From contig NZ_CABVGX010000023.1 of assembly GCF_902497625.1 (NCBI RefSeq), positions 1 to 64,000 on the forward strand: a stretch of DNA of 64,000 nucleotides. Direction: 5' to 3'. The notes beneath the pieces are model-generated. The model saw only the letters and a program-made list of their open reading frames with translations, did no database searches and was not told where the DNA came from. The DNA is from Pseudomonas fluorescens. GTDB lineage: Bacteria > Pseudomonadota > Gammaproteobacteria > Pseudomonadales > Pseudomonadaceae. Shown in pieces: positions 26,343 to 34,648 of the stretch; the stretch's first letter is position 1, and each line of letters begins with the position of its first letter. A program made the translations under genes and the position numbers.

Positions 26343-27407
26343 TTATTGCGACTCGCGGTCCAGCAGCAACCGTTTGCGCTCGACACCCCAACGGTATCCC
26401 GAAAGGTTGCCGTCGCTGCGCACCACTCGGTGACAGGGGATCGCCACGGCCAGGCTATTCGCGCCGCAGGCTTGAGCAACGGCACGCACCGCTTTCGGCG
26501 AACCGATGCGCAAGGCGATGTCGGCGTAGCTGGCGGTGCTCCCCAGCGGAATTTCCCGCAGCGCCTGCCAGACACGCTCTTGAAACGCCGTGCCGCGTAC
26601 GTCCAGCGGCAAATCGAGACCGAGCGCGGGCGTCTCGATAAAGCCGACCACGCGCGCGATCAACTGCTCGAAATCCTGATCGGCGCCCACCAGTGTCGCC
26701 CGGCGAAACTTGTCCTGCAGATCGCACACCAGTTGTTGCGGGTCATCACCCAGCAAGATCGCGCATACCCCGCGAGTACTTTGCGCAACGAGGATAGCGC
26801 CCAACGAACACTGGCCAACGGCGAAACGAATTTCGGTGTTTTGGCCTTCGGCACGGTAATCGCCCGGCTTCATGCCCAGCAGGTGATCCGCTGTTTCATA
26901 GAACCGGCTGTTGGAATTGAAACCGGCTTCGTACAAGGCGTCGGTGATCGAGCCACCGTCACTCAAATGTTCGCGCACCTTGCGCGAGCGATGCGCTGTG
27001 GCGTAGCCCCTGGGCGTCAATCCGGTCGTAGCTTTGAAAACGCGATGAAAATGAAAACTGCTCAAACCTGCCGCAGCCGACAATTCACCGAGGGTCGGTA
27101 GATTCTCGGCCTGTTCGATCTGGCGACAGGCAGCGGCAACGGTCGCGGCGTGCTGCGCGGCAATCTCACTCTGGTCCTTTGCCGCGCGTTTGCTTGGACG
27201 ATAACCCGCGGCCTGCGCTTTCTCTGGCGTATCGAAAAACTCGACGTTGCGCGGATTCGGCAAACGCGCCAGGCTGCTGGGGCGACAGTAAACACCGGTG
27301 GTTTTCACCGCGTACACAAACTGTTCGTCCGCACGAGGATCGCGGGCGACGACGGCGGCCCAGCGTGGATCATTTTCAGTGGCGATGGGTGTGGTTTGGC
27401 GTGTCAT
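26343..27407 (-). CDS. ada: Ada methyltransferase/regulator with degenerate zinc site
   Basis: Ada repairs alkylated DNA and activates the adaptive response. The 354-residue protein has the three expected parts: the N-terminal Ada domain (about 10-85), an AraC-type helix-turn-helix (about 90-180) and C-terminal O6-alkylguanine methyltransferase with acceptor C325 in AIPCHRVV. In the N-terminal domain only the first cysteine is kept (C41 in VYCRPSS, equal to E. coli Cys38). Positions equal to Cys42, Cys69 and Cys72 are S45, S72 and A75 (RPSKRAAKD). The zinc site and phosphotriester repair are therefore doubtful, while base repair should work. It lies 85 bases after alkB. Confidence 0.9.
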   Translation of the reverse strand: MTRQTTPIATENDPRWAAVVARDPRADEQFVYAVKTTGVYCRPSSLARLPNPRNVEFFDTPEKAQAAGYRPSKRAAKDQSEIAAQHAATVAAACRQIEQAENLPTLGELSAAAGLSSFHFHRVFKATTGLTPRGYATAHRSRKVREHLSDGGSITDALYEAGFNSNSRFYETADHLLGMKPGDYRAEGQNTEIRFAVGQCSLGAILVAQSTRGVCAILLGDDPQQLVCDLQDKFRRATLVGADQDFEQLIARVVGFIETPALGLDLPLDVRGTAFQERVWQALREIPLGSTASYADIALRIGSPKAVRAVAQACGANSLAVAIPCHRVVRSDGNLSGYRWGVERKRLLLDRESQ

Positions 27408-27492
27408 GGCTTTATGTCCGTTGACCTGTTTGATCCAGATTAATCAGCCGGCCAACTCGCCGCACTCCAAGTCTTGCGGTCAAACTCATCCA

Positions 27493-28158
27493 TCATCGCG
27501 CCGTGCGAAAAGTGAAGTTGATACGTTGCTCGCCCAAGCGTGGATGATGACCTGGCTTGATCGGCAATACGCCGTGATAGCGCAGGCGATCAACGCCGCC
27601 CCAGACCACGATGTCGCCATGCAACAATGGCACCCGCTGCGTTTTATCGCTGCGCTCAAAACCGCCAAACAGGAACATCGCCGGCAGGCCCAGTGATACG
27701 GAAACGATGGGCGCAGCGTAGGAAGTTTCGTCCTTGTCCTGATGCAAAGACATTTTTGCGCCAGGAACATAACGATTGATCAGGCAGGCATCCGGCAGGA
27801 AATCGCTGAAACCGCCTTCACGTGCCGCGGCTTGAGCCAACTGCATGAACACCTCTGGCATGGGCGGCCAGGCTAGGCCCGTCTGCGGATCTTCACGGGA
27901 ATAACGATAGCCACTGCGGTCGGTAGTCCATCCCCAGGTGCCGCAACTGCTCATCGCCGCAGACATGGTGAAACCACCCGGAGTGATCATTTGGCGAAAA
28001 GGCGCGCCTGTCAGAACTGTTTCCAACGCAGGCAGAAGGCGTTCCAGCCACGGCAGGGCAAACCCGCGCAGAACGTAGGACTGCTCGCCAATTTTTTCAT
28101 GCCGTGGCGGTTGCTCAGGCTCGGCATCCGCAAAAAGGTCGAAAGTGGTCGATGTCAT
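27493..28158 (-). CDS. alkB: AlkB-type DNA oxidative demethylase
   Basis: AlkB removes methyl groups from 1-methyladenine and 3-methylcytosine in DNA using Fe(II) and 2-oxoglutarate. In this 221-residue protein the iron ligands are H139 and D141 (SLHQDKDE) and H195 (RYHGV). The 2-oxoglutarate arginines are R212 and R218 (RINFTFR). Substrate-lid features (NRYVPGAKMSLHQD) are typical. It starts 3 bases after the preceding oxygenase gene stops, so the two are coupled, and ada follows. Confidence 0.95.
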   Translation of the reverse strand: MTSTTFDLFADAEPEQPPRHEKIGEQSYVLRGFALPWLERLLPALETVLTGAPFRQMITPGGFTMSAAMSSCGTWGWTTDRSGYRYSREDPQTGLAWPPMPEVFMQLAQAAAREGGFSDFLPDACLINRYVPGAKMSLHQDKDETSYAAPIVSVSLGLPAMFLFGGFERSDKTQRVPLLHGDIVVWGGVDRLRYHGVLPIKPGHHPRLGEQRINFTFRTAR

Positions 28159-28161
28159 GGT

Positions 28162-28869
28162 TCATAACGCATCGTGAAAAATGATTCCTAATGTATGACG
28201 TTTACCGCTGTGCAGGCGACTGACGCCATGCCGCATCGTCACCCGATAGTAGCCGCGAACACCTTGAACAGGTCGTTGATTGACAGCGAAGATCAAGGCA
28301 TCGCCACGCTTCAGGTCGATCACTTGGGGGCGCGACTGCATGCGTGGCCGTTGTTCGGTTAGAACGAATTCTCCGCCGGTGAAGTCTTCATCTGGTGCAG
28401 AAAGGAGAATCGCCACCTGCAACGGAAATACCTGCTCGCCGTACACATCCTGGTGCAGGCAGTTGTAATCCTGCGGACCGTATTGCAGCAACAGCGGCGT
28501 GGGTCGTGCCTGACCGGCGGCATGGCAACGATGAATAAATGCCTCGTGTGCTTGAGGAAAACAGCCCGGCAAATTCATGTGCTCGTGCCAGCGGTTGGCG
28601 ATAGGCACCAGCCGAGGGTAAAGCGCGCTGCGCAATTCGGCGACCAGCTGCGGTAGCGGATAGCTGAAATACTGGTACTCGCCGCGACCAAATCCGTGTC
28701 GGGCCATGATCACTCGCGAGCGAAAGCGGGCGGATTGCGGGTAGAGCGAGCGGACCGCACTGCAATCCCCGGCACTTAGCAGACACCTGATAATGGCGCA
28801 GCCATCCTGATCGAGCTGATGTTCAACTTCTGCCCAATCGATTGCTTCAAGTGAACGCGCATCAAACAT
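28162..28869 (-). CDS. 2OG-Fe(II) oxygenase, first gene of the alkylation-repair run
   Basis: The 235-residue protein has a 2-oxoglutarate dioxygenase core: H139 and D141 (CLHQDVYGE), distal H214 (MRHGVSRLH) and R224 (SGKRHTLGIIF). The N-terminal half (QLDQDGCAIIRCLLS) is a helical prolyl-hydroxylase-like cap. AGGAG precedes the ATG at 28869. Being upstream of and coupled to alkB and ada suggests a role in alkylation response, but its substrate, protein or nucleic acid, is unknown. Confidence 0.87.
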   Translation of the reverse strand: MFDARSLEAIDWAEVEHQLDQDGCAIIRCLLSAGDCSAVRSLYPQSARFRSRVIMARHGFGRGEYQYFSYPLPQLVAELRSALYPRLVPIANRWHEHMNLPGCFPQAHEAFIHRCHAAGQARPTPLLLQYGPQDYNCLHQDVYGEQVFPLQVAILLSAPDEDFTGGEFVLTEQRPRMQSRPQVIDLKRGDALIFAVNQRPVQGVRGYYRVTMRHGVSRLHSGKRHTLGIIFHDAL

Positions 28870-28996
28870 TTACCGACTCCTGAATCCTTTGGATGAAGTC
28901 GTCAGTCTGGGATGTTGAATGGGTATTCGAACTCCGGCACTTGCGGTCAAACAGGGGCAGAGGCGGGACATCCTGTCCACTGGAAACCCGTGTCGG

Positions 28997-29191
28997 TTAC
29001 AGCGCCTTGCTCACACTGATCTCGCTGATGACGTCTTCGGACTGACCGTGGATTACGTCCAGTACGACTTTGGCTTCTTCTTCAGTACCGTTTTCAAGCT
29101 GGGCAAATTCGAAGCGGCGCTCGCCGTTGAGTTTGTATTTGATGACGTATTTGGTCGTATGGGCCACGGTCATTCCTGTTTGCGTTGTCAT
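28997..29191 (-). CDS. Small conserved hypothetical protein (64 aa)
   Basis: A small protein with a two-strand/helix pattern (TTKYVIKYKLNGERRFEFAQLENGTEEEAKVVLDVIHG). It could start at 29191 or at the in-frame ATG at 29173 (MTVAHTTKY), which has AGGA immediately upstream. It precedes or pairs with the DUF1883 gene on the same strand 10 bases away. Function unknown. Confidence 0.6.
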   Translation of the reverse strand: MTTQTGMTVAHTTKYVIKYKLNGERRFEFAQLENGTEEEAKVVLDVIHGQSEDVISEISVSKAL

Positions 29192-29201
29192 CGGATAGCA
29201 C

Positions 29202-29504
29202 TCAGCTCAGTTTAGTGGTTGAGCGGCGGATGATCTTGATCGAGTGGGTCAGCGTTGGCTTGCGGGTCACGCTGATCGGCCGGCGATTGACCGTGTCGAT
29301 GGTGATGTTCCAAAAACCGGTACTCGGTGCAGTAATTCGCGCCGGGAAGGTGTCGAACGCTCCGCCATGATAAGTATGGCGGCCACCGTTTTTGAAACTG
29401 CGGAAGTTGGCGTCGTTCATCAAGCGGATGTTGCAGGTTTGTGAGCACTGAATGACGACGATGTCGTCCTCGTTGAGGTGCTCGCGCTGGTGAATAAATT
29501 TCAT
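29202..29504 (-). CDS. DUF1883 domain protein
   Basis: The 100-residue protein matches the DUF1883 pattern (MKFIHQREHLNEDDIVVIQCSQTCNIRLMND, GGRHTYHGGAFDTFPARI, PSTGFWNITIDTV). A good GGAGG lies 8 bases from the ATG. It is a beta-rich cytosolic domain of unknown role; the CSQTC pair could be redox or metal sensitive. It probably forms a two-gene unit with the small gene downstream. Confidence 0.8.
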   Translation of the reverse strand: MKFIHQREHLNEDDIVVIQCSQTCNIRLMNDANFRSFKNGGRHTYHGGAFDTFPARITAPSTGFWNITIDTVNRRPISVTRKPTLTHSIKIIRRSTTKLS

Positions 29505-29716
29505 GAGGCGCCTCCAGAAGGGCTTTTTCTACAAAATCAAAACGATAGCATGGGCGATTGGCGCAGTTTATCAGCCCGAACAGGTTATTATCCTGCCGTC
29601 GTGTCTCGCGTTGACAATTAAAAACAGATATTCGGAATTCTATGAGCGATAAAAGCAGTGAGCCTCGGAGAAAACCAGCGTTGTTGCTGTCGGAGGGTGT
29701 TTATCGGAGGTTTTCT

Positions 29717-30073
29717 ATGATGAGGGGTGCCTGGGCCTTGCCGATGGCGTTACTGATGAGTGGCTGCGCGAGCGTCACGGAGATCAACGAAACGCTGCCG
29801 ACCATGAACGTCATTTCGGGCAAGAAGCCCCATGAGTACGCGCAGTGCTTGAGCGAGAAACTGGCCGGTAGCCGCGGTGCTTTGCAGGTTGAATCGCATA
29901 AGGATGGCGTGCGGGTCATCGTGCCGCAGAAGTTTTCGTCGAGCCCCGCTGCGGTGTTTGATATCGAAGAACGTTCCGGAGGCAGCGGCATCAAGCTGCA
30001 CGAGCGGATCTCCAATGTACCGTTCCGGCCCAAGGATGTACCCAACGCGGCGACTGCGTGCATCTCTGGCTGA
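29717..30073 (+). CDS. Small putative lipoprotein (118 aa)
   Basis: The N-terminus is a lipoprotein signal (MMRGAWALPMALLMSGC, lipobox MSGC, Cys17). The mature part has GKKPHEYAQCLSEKL, the pattern shared with the lipoprotein at 18326-18661, then a beta-rich C-terminal half. CGGAGG six bases upstream decides the ATG at 29717 over the earlier frame start at 29642. Function unknown. Confidence 0.72.
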   Translation: MMRGAWALPMALLMSGCASVTEINETLPTMNVISGKKPHEYAQCLSEKLAGSRGALQVESHKDGVRVIVPQKFSSSPAAVFDIEERSGGSGIKLHERISNVPFRPKDVPNAATACISG

Positions 30074-30144
30074 TAAACTGTTCACGATCAACATTGATGC
30101 CGTCAAAGTCACGCTTTGGCGGCATTGTCATTTCTGGAGTCGAC

Positions 30145-30375
30145 ATGAAGCGAGAACAGGTACGGGAGCAACATGTGCAAGGGCACGTCTGCGCAACTCA
30201 TGTGATCCAGAATCCGGCAACGCCGGAAGAATGGATCGTATTCTTCAAGAAGAGCGCAGGGCGCAGTTTTTTTCTGGTCGACGACAACGATGAGGTCGAA
30301 TCCTTCGGGCGTCTCGACGATTTGATCGAGACGGTGCGCGGCCTCGGAATCAAATTCGCCGAAATTCACATGTAG
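30145..30375 (+). CDS. Small conserved hypothetical protein (76 aa)
   Basis: The 76-residue protein reads MKREQVREQHVQGHVCATHVIQ, then a strand-rich core (WIVFFKKSAGRSFFLVDD) and a helix (LDDLIETVRGLGIKFAEIHM). TCTGGAG precedes the ATG at 30145 by 5 bases. It is 71 bases after the lipoprotein gene and may share its transcript. No family recognised. Confidence 0.62.
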   Translation: MKREQVREQHVQGHVCATHVIQNPATPEEWIVFFKKSAGRSFFLVDDNDEVESFGRLDDLIETVRGLGIKFAEIHM

Positions 30376-30387
30376 GGTGAGGGCGCC

Positions 30388-30669
30388 CTACTTGCAGACC
30401 ACCACGACGCTGCGGTTTTTGTAGTTGCCGACATCGACACCCAGGGTCTTTTCGCTTTCCTTGGTGGATGGCGTTCCATCGGTGCCGACGATGCGGTAAC
30501 CCGTGCCGGCGCATGATGCGTCGGCTTTCTCATAGCAGGCCGCCCAGGAATTGGCTTCGCCGGAGCAGTCGATGGTCAGGCCGGTTTGGCCATTGTCCAG
30601 GTAAGTCTTTTCAGAAGTTGCACAGCCGCTCAGGGCCAGTATTGCAAACAGTGGCAAAAATTTAGTCAT
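30388..30669 (-). CDS. Small putative lipoprotein (93 aa)
   Basis: A lipoprotein signal (MTKFLPLFAILALSGC, Cys16) is followed by a short Cys-containing domain: TIDCSGEANSWAACYEKADASCAGTGYRIV and a terminal VVVCK. Four cysteines after the lipobox suggest two disulfides in the periplasm. Function unknown; the pattern is common in small pseudomonad lipoproteins. Confidence 0.75.
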   Translation of the reverse strand: MTKFLPLFAILALSGCATSEKTYLDNGQTGLTIDCSGEANSWAACYEKADASCAGTGYRIVGTDGTPSTKESEKTLGVDVGNYKNRSVVVVCK

Positions 30670-30762
30670 GTTGTGGTCGTCGTCAATGTTGATGGGCTAA
30701 GCCTGTGACAGCGCTGCTGTCAAAAGGTTATAGCGAAAGGCCACTTCGTTTCGGAATTTCGT

Positions 30763-30788
30763 AAAAAAGCCCTGCGCGGGGCAGGGCT
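30763..30788 (-). terminator. Terminator of the 62-residue gene
   Basis: AGCCCTGC and GCAGGGCT arms around five bases, with an A run on the plus strand that gives U residues on the minus-strand transcript. Confidence 0.85.
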
Positions 30789-30811
30789 TGATGGTGCAGG
30801 GCAATGCGGAA

Positions 30812-31000
30812 TCAGGACTTGTCCTTGCCGCGCCGTTTGGGCGCAGGGTGTTCCAGCTCCAGGACGGAGGCCACCTCAATGGCCAGTGCCTCGGTCGGGA
30901 ACGGCCCGGCAATATCTTCACCGCTAACGCCCGCCACCCACCACTGCCCATCTTTTGCCTGATTGATCAGGAACCCATTGACGCTTTTTGCTTCCGACAT
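30812..31000 (-). CDS. Small hypothetical protein (62 aa)
   Basis: The product (MSEAKSVNGFLINQAKDGQWWVAGVSG...) has the same strand-strand-EALA-helix arrangement (GPFPTEALAIEVASVLE) seen in other small proteins here, with a basic tail (PKRRGKDKS). GAGG lies 6 bases before the ATG at 31000; the adjacent ATG at 31003 is also possible. A hairpin terminator follows. Function unknown. Confidence 0.6.
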   Translation of the reverse strand: MSEAKSVNGFLINQAKDGQWWVAGVSGEDIAGPFPTEALAIEVASVLELEHPAPKRRGKDKS

Positions 31001-31150
31001 CATCTGCCTCGTTGGCTGGTTCAATTGCGCAATGATAGCGCCAAATGCGCGCAACCGGTGTTGATGCGCGTATGGTGGTGCGGATGCATTCTTCGTGAAA
31101 CCGCCGGTGCAGGCTGGAATCTCTGCTATCTATAAGAGACGGCGAAAGTG

Positions 31151-31174
31151 ATGCGGAACTATATGCGGAACTAT
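31151..31174. repeat. Perfect 12-bp tandem duplication upstream of galU
   Basis: ATGCGGAACTAT occurs twice with no gap, 117 bases before the galU start. It may be a simple duplication or a pair of protein-binding sites. Confidence 0.8.
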
Positions 31175-31290
31175 CAGCCTGAATATTTCTCTATGATGGC
31201 ATCGGTTAGCCAGTGCGGGGCATTGTAAGGTGCACGCCGCCTGATTAGACTGCGCCGAAACTCGTACACACAGCCCTTTCAAGGACTCAT

Positions 31291-32130
31291 ATGATCAAGA
31301 AATGCTTGTTCCCAGCAGCCGGTTACGGTACTCGCTTCCTGCCAGCGACTAAAGCCATGCCCAAAGAAATGCTGCCGGTGGTAAACAAGCCACTGATCCA
31401 GTACGGGGTTGAAGAAGCGCTGGACGCCGGACTGACCGAGATCTCTATCGTTACCGGTCGTGGCAAGCGTGCCCTGGAAGACCATTTCGACATCAGCTAC
31501 GAACTTGAAAACCAGATCAAAGGCACTGACAAGGAAAAATACCTGGTCGGCATCCGCAAGTTGCTGGACGAGTGCTCGTTCTCCTACACCCGCCAGACCG
31601 AAATGAAAGGCCTGGGCCACGCAATCCTGACCGGTCGCCCGTTGATCGGCGACGAACCCTTCGCGGTCGTGCTGGCAGACGACTTGTGCGTCAACCTTGA
31701 AGGCGACGGCGTGCTGACCCAGATGGTCAAACTGTACGAACAGTACCGTTGCACCATCGTCGCGATCCAGGAAGTGGATCCGATGGAAACCAACAAGTAC
31801 GGCGTGATCGCCGGCGAGCTGATTGCCGATGACCTGTACCGCGTGCGCAACATGGTTGAAAAGCCGGCGCCGGAAGATGCCCCGTCGAACCTGGCGATCA
31901 TCGGTCGCTACATTCTGACCCCGGACATTTTTGACCTGATCAAACAAACCGAGCCAGGCAAAGGCGGCGAGATCCAGATCACCGACGCCCTGATGAAGCA
32001 GGCTAAAAACGGCTGCGTGATTGCCTACAAATTCAAAGGCAAGCGCTTTGACTGCGGCGGCGCTGAAGGCTACATCGAAGCAACCAACTTCTGCTTTGAG
32101 AACTTCTACAAGACTGGCAAGGCTTACTGA
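31291..32130 (+). CDS. galU: UTP-glucose-1-phosphate uridylyltransferase
   Basis: GalU makes UDP-glucose for surface polysaccharides. The 279-residue protein has the nucleotidyltransferase start MIKKCLFPAAGYGTRFLPATKAMPKEMLPV, the sugar-nucleotide site (VVLADDL) and the late motif KGKRFDCGGAEGYIEA. AAGGACT precedes the ATG. A hairpin terminator follows at 32152-32178. Confidence 0.97.
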   Translation: MIKKCLFPAAGYGTRFLPATKAMPKEMLPVVNKPLIQYGVEEALDAGLTEISIVTGRGKRALEDHFDISYELENQIKGTDKEKYLVGIRKLLDECSFSYTRQTEMKGLGHAILTGRPLIGDEPFAVVLADDLCVNLEGDGVLTQMVKLYEQYRCTIVAIQEVDPMETNKYGVIAGELIADDLYRVRNMVEKPAPEDAPSNLAIIGRYILTPDIFDLIKQTEPGKGGEIQITDALMKQAKNGCVIAYKFKGKRFDCGGAEGYIEATNFCFENFYKTGKAY

Positions 32131-32151
32131 TAGCGTTGACTTGTCGTTACT

Positions 32152-32178
32152 AAAAAGCCACCTTCGGGTGGTTTTTTC
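32152..32178 (+). terminator. galU terminator
   Basis: GCCACC-TTCG-GGTGGT stem with a UUCG-type tetraloop and a T run. Confidence 0.9.
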
Positions 32179-32259
32179 GTTTTCCGCCCCTACATAACTC
32201 GCGGCGCTTGCCCAACCAACGGCTGCAGGTATGCTGTTGGCCTGCCGAGGAGATCCAAG

Positions 32260-33618
32260 ATGGCTTACGATTTTGACCTTTATGTAATAGGCGCCGGTTC
32301 CGGTGGTGTGCGGGCTGCGCGGTTTGCAGCGGGGTTCGGCGCGAAAGTGGCCGTGGCCGAGAGCCGTTATCTGGGCGGTACCTGTGTGAATGTCGGCTGC
32401 GTGCCGAAGAAATTGCTGGTCTACGGCGCGCACTTCGCCGAAGATTTCGAGCAGTCTGCCGGCTTCGGCTGGACGTTGGGCGAGGCGCAATTTGATTGGG
32501 CAACACTGATTGCAAACAAGGATCGAGAGATCAATCGCCTTAACGGCATCTACCGCAATCTGCTGGTCAACAGTGGCGTCACGCTGCACGAAGGCCACGC
32601 CAAGATCGTAGATCCGCATACGGTCGAGATCAATGGCGAGCGCTACAGCGCTAAACACATTCTGGTCGCCGTCGGCGGCTGGCCGCAGATTCCGGAGTTT
32701 CCCGGGCACGAACTGGCGATCAGTTCCAATCAGGCGTTTTTCCTCAAAGAGCTGCCCAAGCGAGTGCTGGTCGTCGGTGGTGGCTATATCGCAGTCGAGT
32801 TCGCCGGGATTTTCCACGGCCTTGGCGCCAGGACGACGCTGCTCTATCGCGGCGATCTGTTCCTGCGCGGTTTCGACGGTGCGGTGCGCAAGCATCTGCA
32901 GGAAGAACTCACCAAGAGCGGCATGGACCTGCAATTCAACGCCGACATCGAGCGCATTGAAAAACTCGCCGATGGCAGTCTGAAAGCGACGCTGAAGGAC
33001 GGTCGTGCGCTGGAAGCCGATTGTGTGTTCTACGCCACCGGGCGGCGCCCGATGCTGGACAACCTCGGGCTGGAAAACACCGGCGTCAAACTCGACAAGA
33101 AAGGCTTCATCGAAGTTGACGAGCAGTATCAGACCGCCGAGCCGTCGATTCTGGCTTTGGGCGATGTGATTGGTCGCGTACAGCTCACGCCTGTTGCGCT
33201 GGCCGAAGGCATGGCCGTGGCGCGTCGCTTGTTCAAGCCTGAGCAATATCGGCCAGTCGATTACAAGATGATCGCGACAGCGGTGTTCAGTCAGCCAAGC
33301 ATTGGCACTGTCGGTCTGACCGAGGAAGAGGCGCGCGAAGCCGGCCATGATGTGGTGATCTTCGAGAGCCGCTTCCGTCCGATGAAGCTGACCCTGACCG
33401 ATTGCCAGGAGCGCACGTTGATGAAGCTCGTGGTCGACGGCAAAAGCGACAAGGTGCTGGGCTGTCATATGGTCGGGCCGGATGCCGGCGAAATCGTTCA
33501 GGGTCTGGCCATCGCTCTGAAGGCAGGCGCGACCAAGCGCGACTTCGACGACACCATCGGCGTGCATCCGACGTCGGCCGAAGAGTTCGTGACGATGCGC
33601 ACGCCTGTCGCCGGTTAA
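32260..33618 (+). CDS. gor: Glutathione reductase
   Basis: The 452-residue flavoenzyme reduces glutathione disulfide with NADPH. FAD motif: YVIGAGSGGVRAARFAAGFG. The redox pair is in GGTCVNVGCVPKK. The NADPH motif is VVGGGYIAVEFAGIFHGLG, and the C-terminal catalytic histidine is in VHPTSAEEF. CGAGGAG precedes the ATG. Its stop overlaps the opposing KfrA-like gene by four bases. Confidence 0.96.
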   Translation: MAYDFDLYVIGAGSGGVRAARFAAGFGAKVAVAESRYLGGTCVNVGCVPKKLLVYGAHFAEDFEQSAGFGWTLGEAQFDWATLIANKDREINRLNGIYRNLLVNSGVTLHEGHAKIVDPHTVEINGERYSAKHILVAVGGWPQIPEFPGHELAISSNQAFFLKELPKRVLVVGGGYIAVEFAGIFHGLGARTTLLYRGDLFLRGFDGAVRKHLQEELTKSGMDLQFNADIERIEKLADGSLKATLKDGRALEADCVFYATGRRPMLDNLGLENTGVKLDKKGFIEVDEQYQTAEPSILALGDVIGRVQLTPVALAEGMAVARRLFKPEQYRPVDYKMIATAVFSQPSIGTVGLTEEEAREAGHDVVIFESRFRPMKLTLTDCQERTLMKLVVDGKSDKVLGCHMVGPDAGEIVQGLAIALKAGATKRDFDDTIGVHPTSAEEFVTMRTPVAG

Positions 33619-34625
33619 TCGTCCTTGGCGGCGTCTGCCGCTGTCGCAACGACAGCGGCCAGGCGCACGCTTTCATCGAGGCTCGCCTGAGTCTTGAGTA
33701 ACGTGACCTCCAGCGTTTTATTGATCTGCGACTGCTCCTCGACGTTTTGCTTGAGCGACTGGCTTTCCAGCATCGCCGCGCGCAAGCGTTCCTGGAGGAG
33801 GGTGCGCTCGCCGTCGATGCGGTTGACCTGTTCCAGCAATTGATCCTGGCGGGTATGCGTTTGCTTGAGTTGCTCCTGCATCAGGCTCAGTTCGCGCAAC
33901 GTGCCGCGGTTCTCGGTCAGCAGGCGCTCGTTGTCGCGGTGCAGCTGGGTGATCTCGTCCTGCTTGATCAGCGCGCTTTGCTGGGCCTGACGCAACTCCA
34001 TCTGAATCTGCTGCACTTGGCCCTCGTGGCGGCGTTGCTCCTGTTCACGTTGTTCTTTGACCGCGTTGCGATAGTGCTCCAGCGCATCGCGGGCGTGCAG
34101 ATGCTTTTCTTCCAGCGAGCGGATCTGCTCGTCTTTGTCCTGCAAGCGTAATTCGAAATCCGCCAGCGCCTGGTTCAACCCGGCGTTGCGCGTCTGCTCG
34201 CTTTGCAGCAGCGAGAGGGTGTCTTGCAGCGTGTCGGATTCCTGGGTCAGTGCCAGGGTTTGCAGTTCGTATTGCTGCTGCAACTCCTCATTTGCCTCCT
34301 GCGCATCTGTCAGCTGGCTGGCGAGGTGTTTACGTTGCTGCTCGAACTGTTCGCGCGCCTGATCGATTGGTTCCTGGGCCTGCTCTTTGAGGCGCTGGGC
34401 AAGGCGCGCAACAAGTGCCGCCAGCTCGTCATCCAGGGGTTCGGAGGAGGGCGCGTCGGGTTCTACACCGTCGTCCAGCTCCTTCAAGTAACGATGAATG
34501 GTGGTCTTGGAGCCGGTATTTCCCATCTCGATTCGTACCGCGTCGATGCTCGGGTGTTCGCCTCGGGCCAGAATTGCCGACCGCGCTGTTTGAACCACTG
34601 CTTTGTTGATACCGCCGCGAGCCAT
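33615..34625 (-). CDS. KfrA-like coiled-coil DNA-binding protein (TnpT-like)
   Basis: The 336-residue protein has a KfrA-type N-terminal DNA-binding domain (ARSAILARGEHPSIDAVRIEMGNTGSKTTIHRYLKEL, about 1-60) followed by a continuous Glu/Gln-rich coiled coil to about residue 320. The domain and size match plasmid KfrA and also TnpT, the accessory protein of cointegrate resolution in Tn4651-like transposons. It is divergent from a tyrosine recombinase, as TnpT is from TnpS. The 181-base gap carries repeated GGTA/TACC elements. It likely binds them to repress itself, assist recombination, or both; this is inference. Confidence 0.85.
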   Translation of the reverse strand: MARGGINKAVVQTARSAILARGEHPSIDAVRIEMGNTGSKTTIHRYLKELDDGVEPDAPSSEPLDDELAALVARLAQRLKEQAQEPIDQAREQFEQQRKHLASQLTDAQEANEELQQQYELQTLALTQESDTLQDTLSLLQSEQTRNAGLNQALADFELRLQDKDEQIRSLEEKHLHARDALEHYRNAVKEQREQEQRRHEGQVQQIQMELRQAQQSALIKQDEITQLHRDNERLLTENRGTLRELSLMQEQLKQTHTRQDQLLEQVNRIDGERTLLQERLRAAMLESQSLKQNVEEQSQINKTLEVTLLKTQASLDESVRLAAVVATAADAAKDD

Positions 34626-34648
34626 GTGCTCTCCTTCGATTCCGTACT

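Noticed and set aside
31279..33567. A 762-codon open frame on the minus strand opposite galU and gor
   Set aside because: Both plus-strand genes are full-length with all catalytic motifs. The antisense frame is a by-product of high-GC codon use and has no domain or ribosome site.
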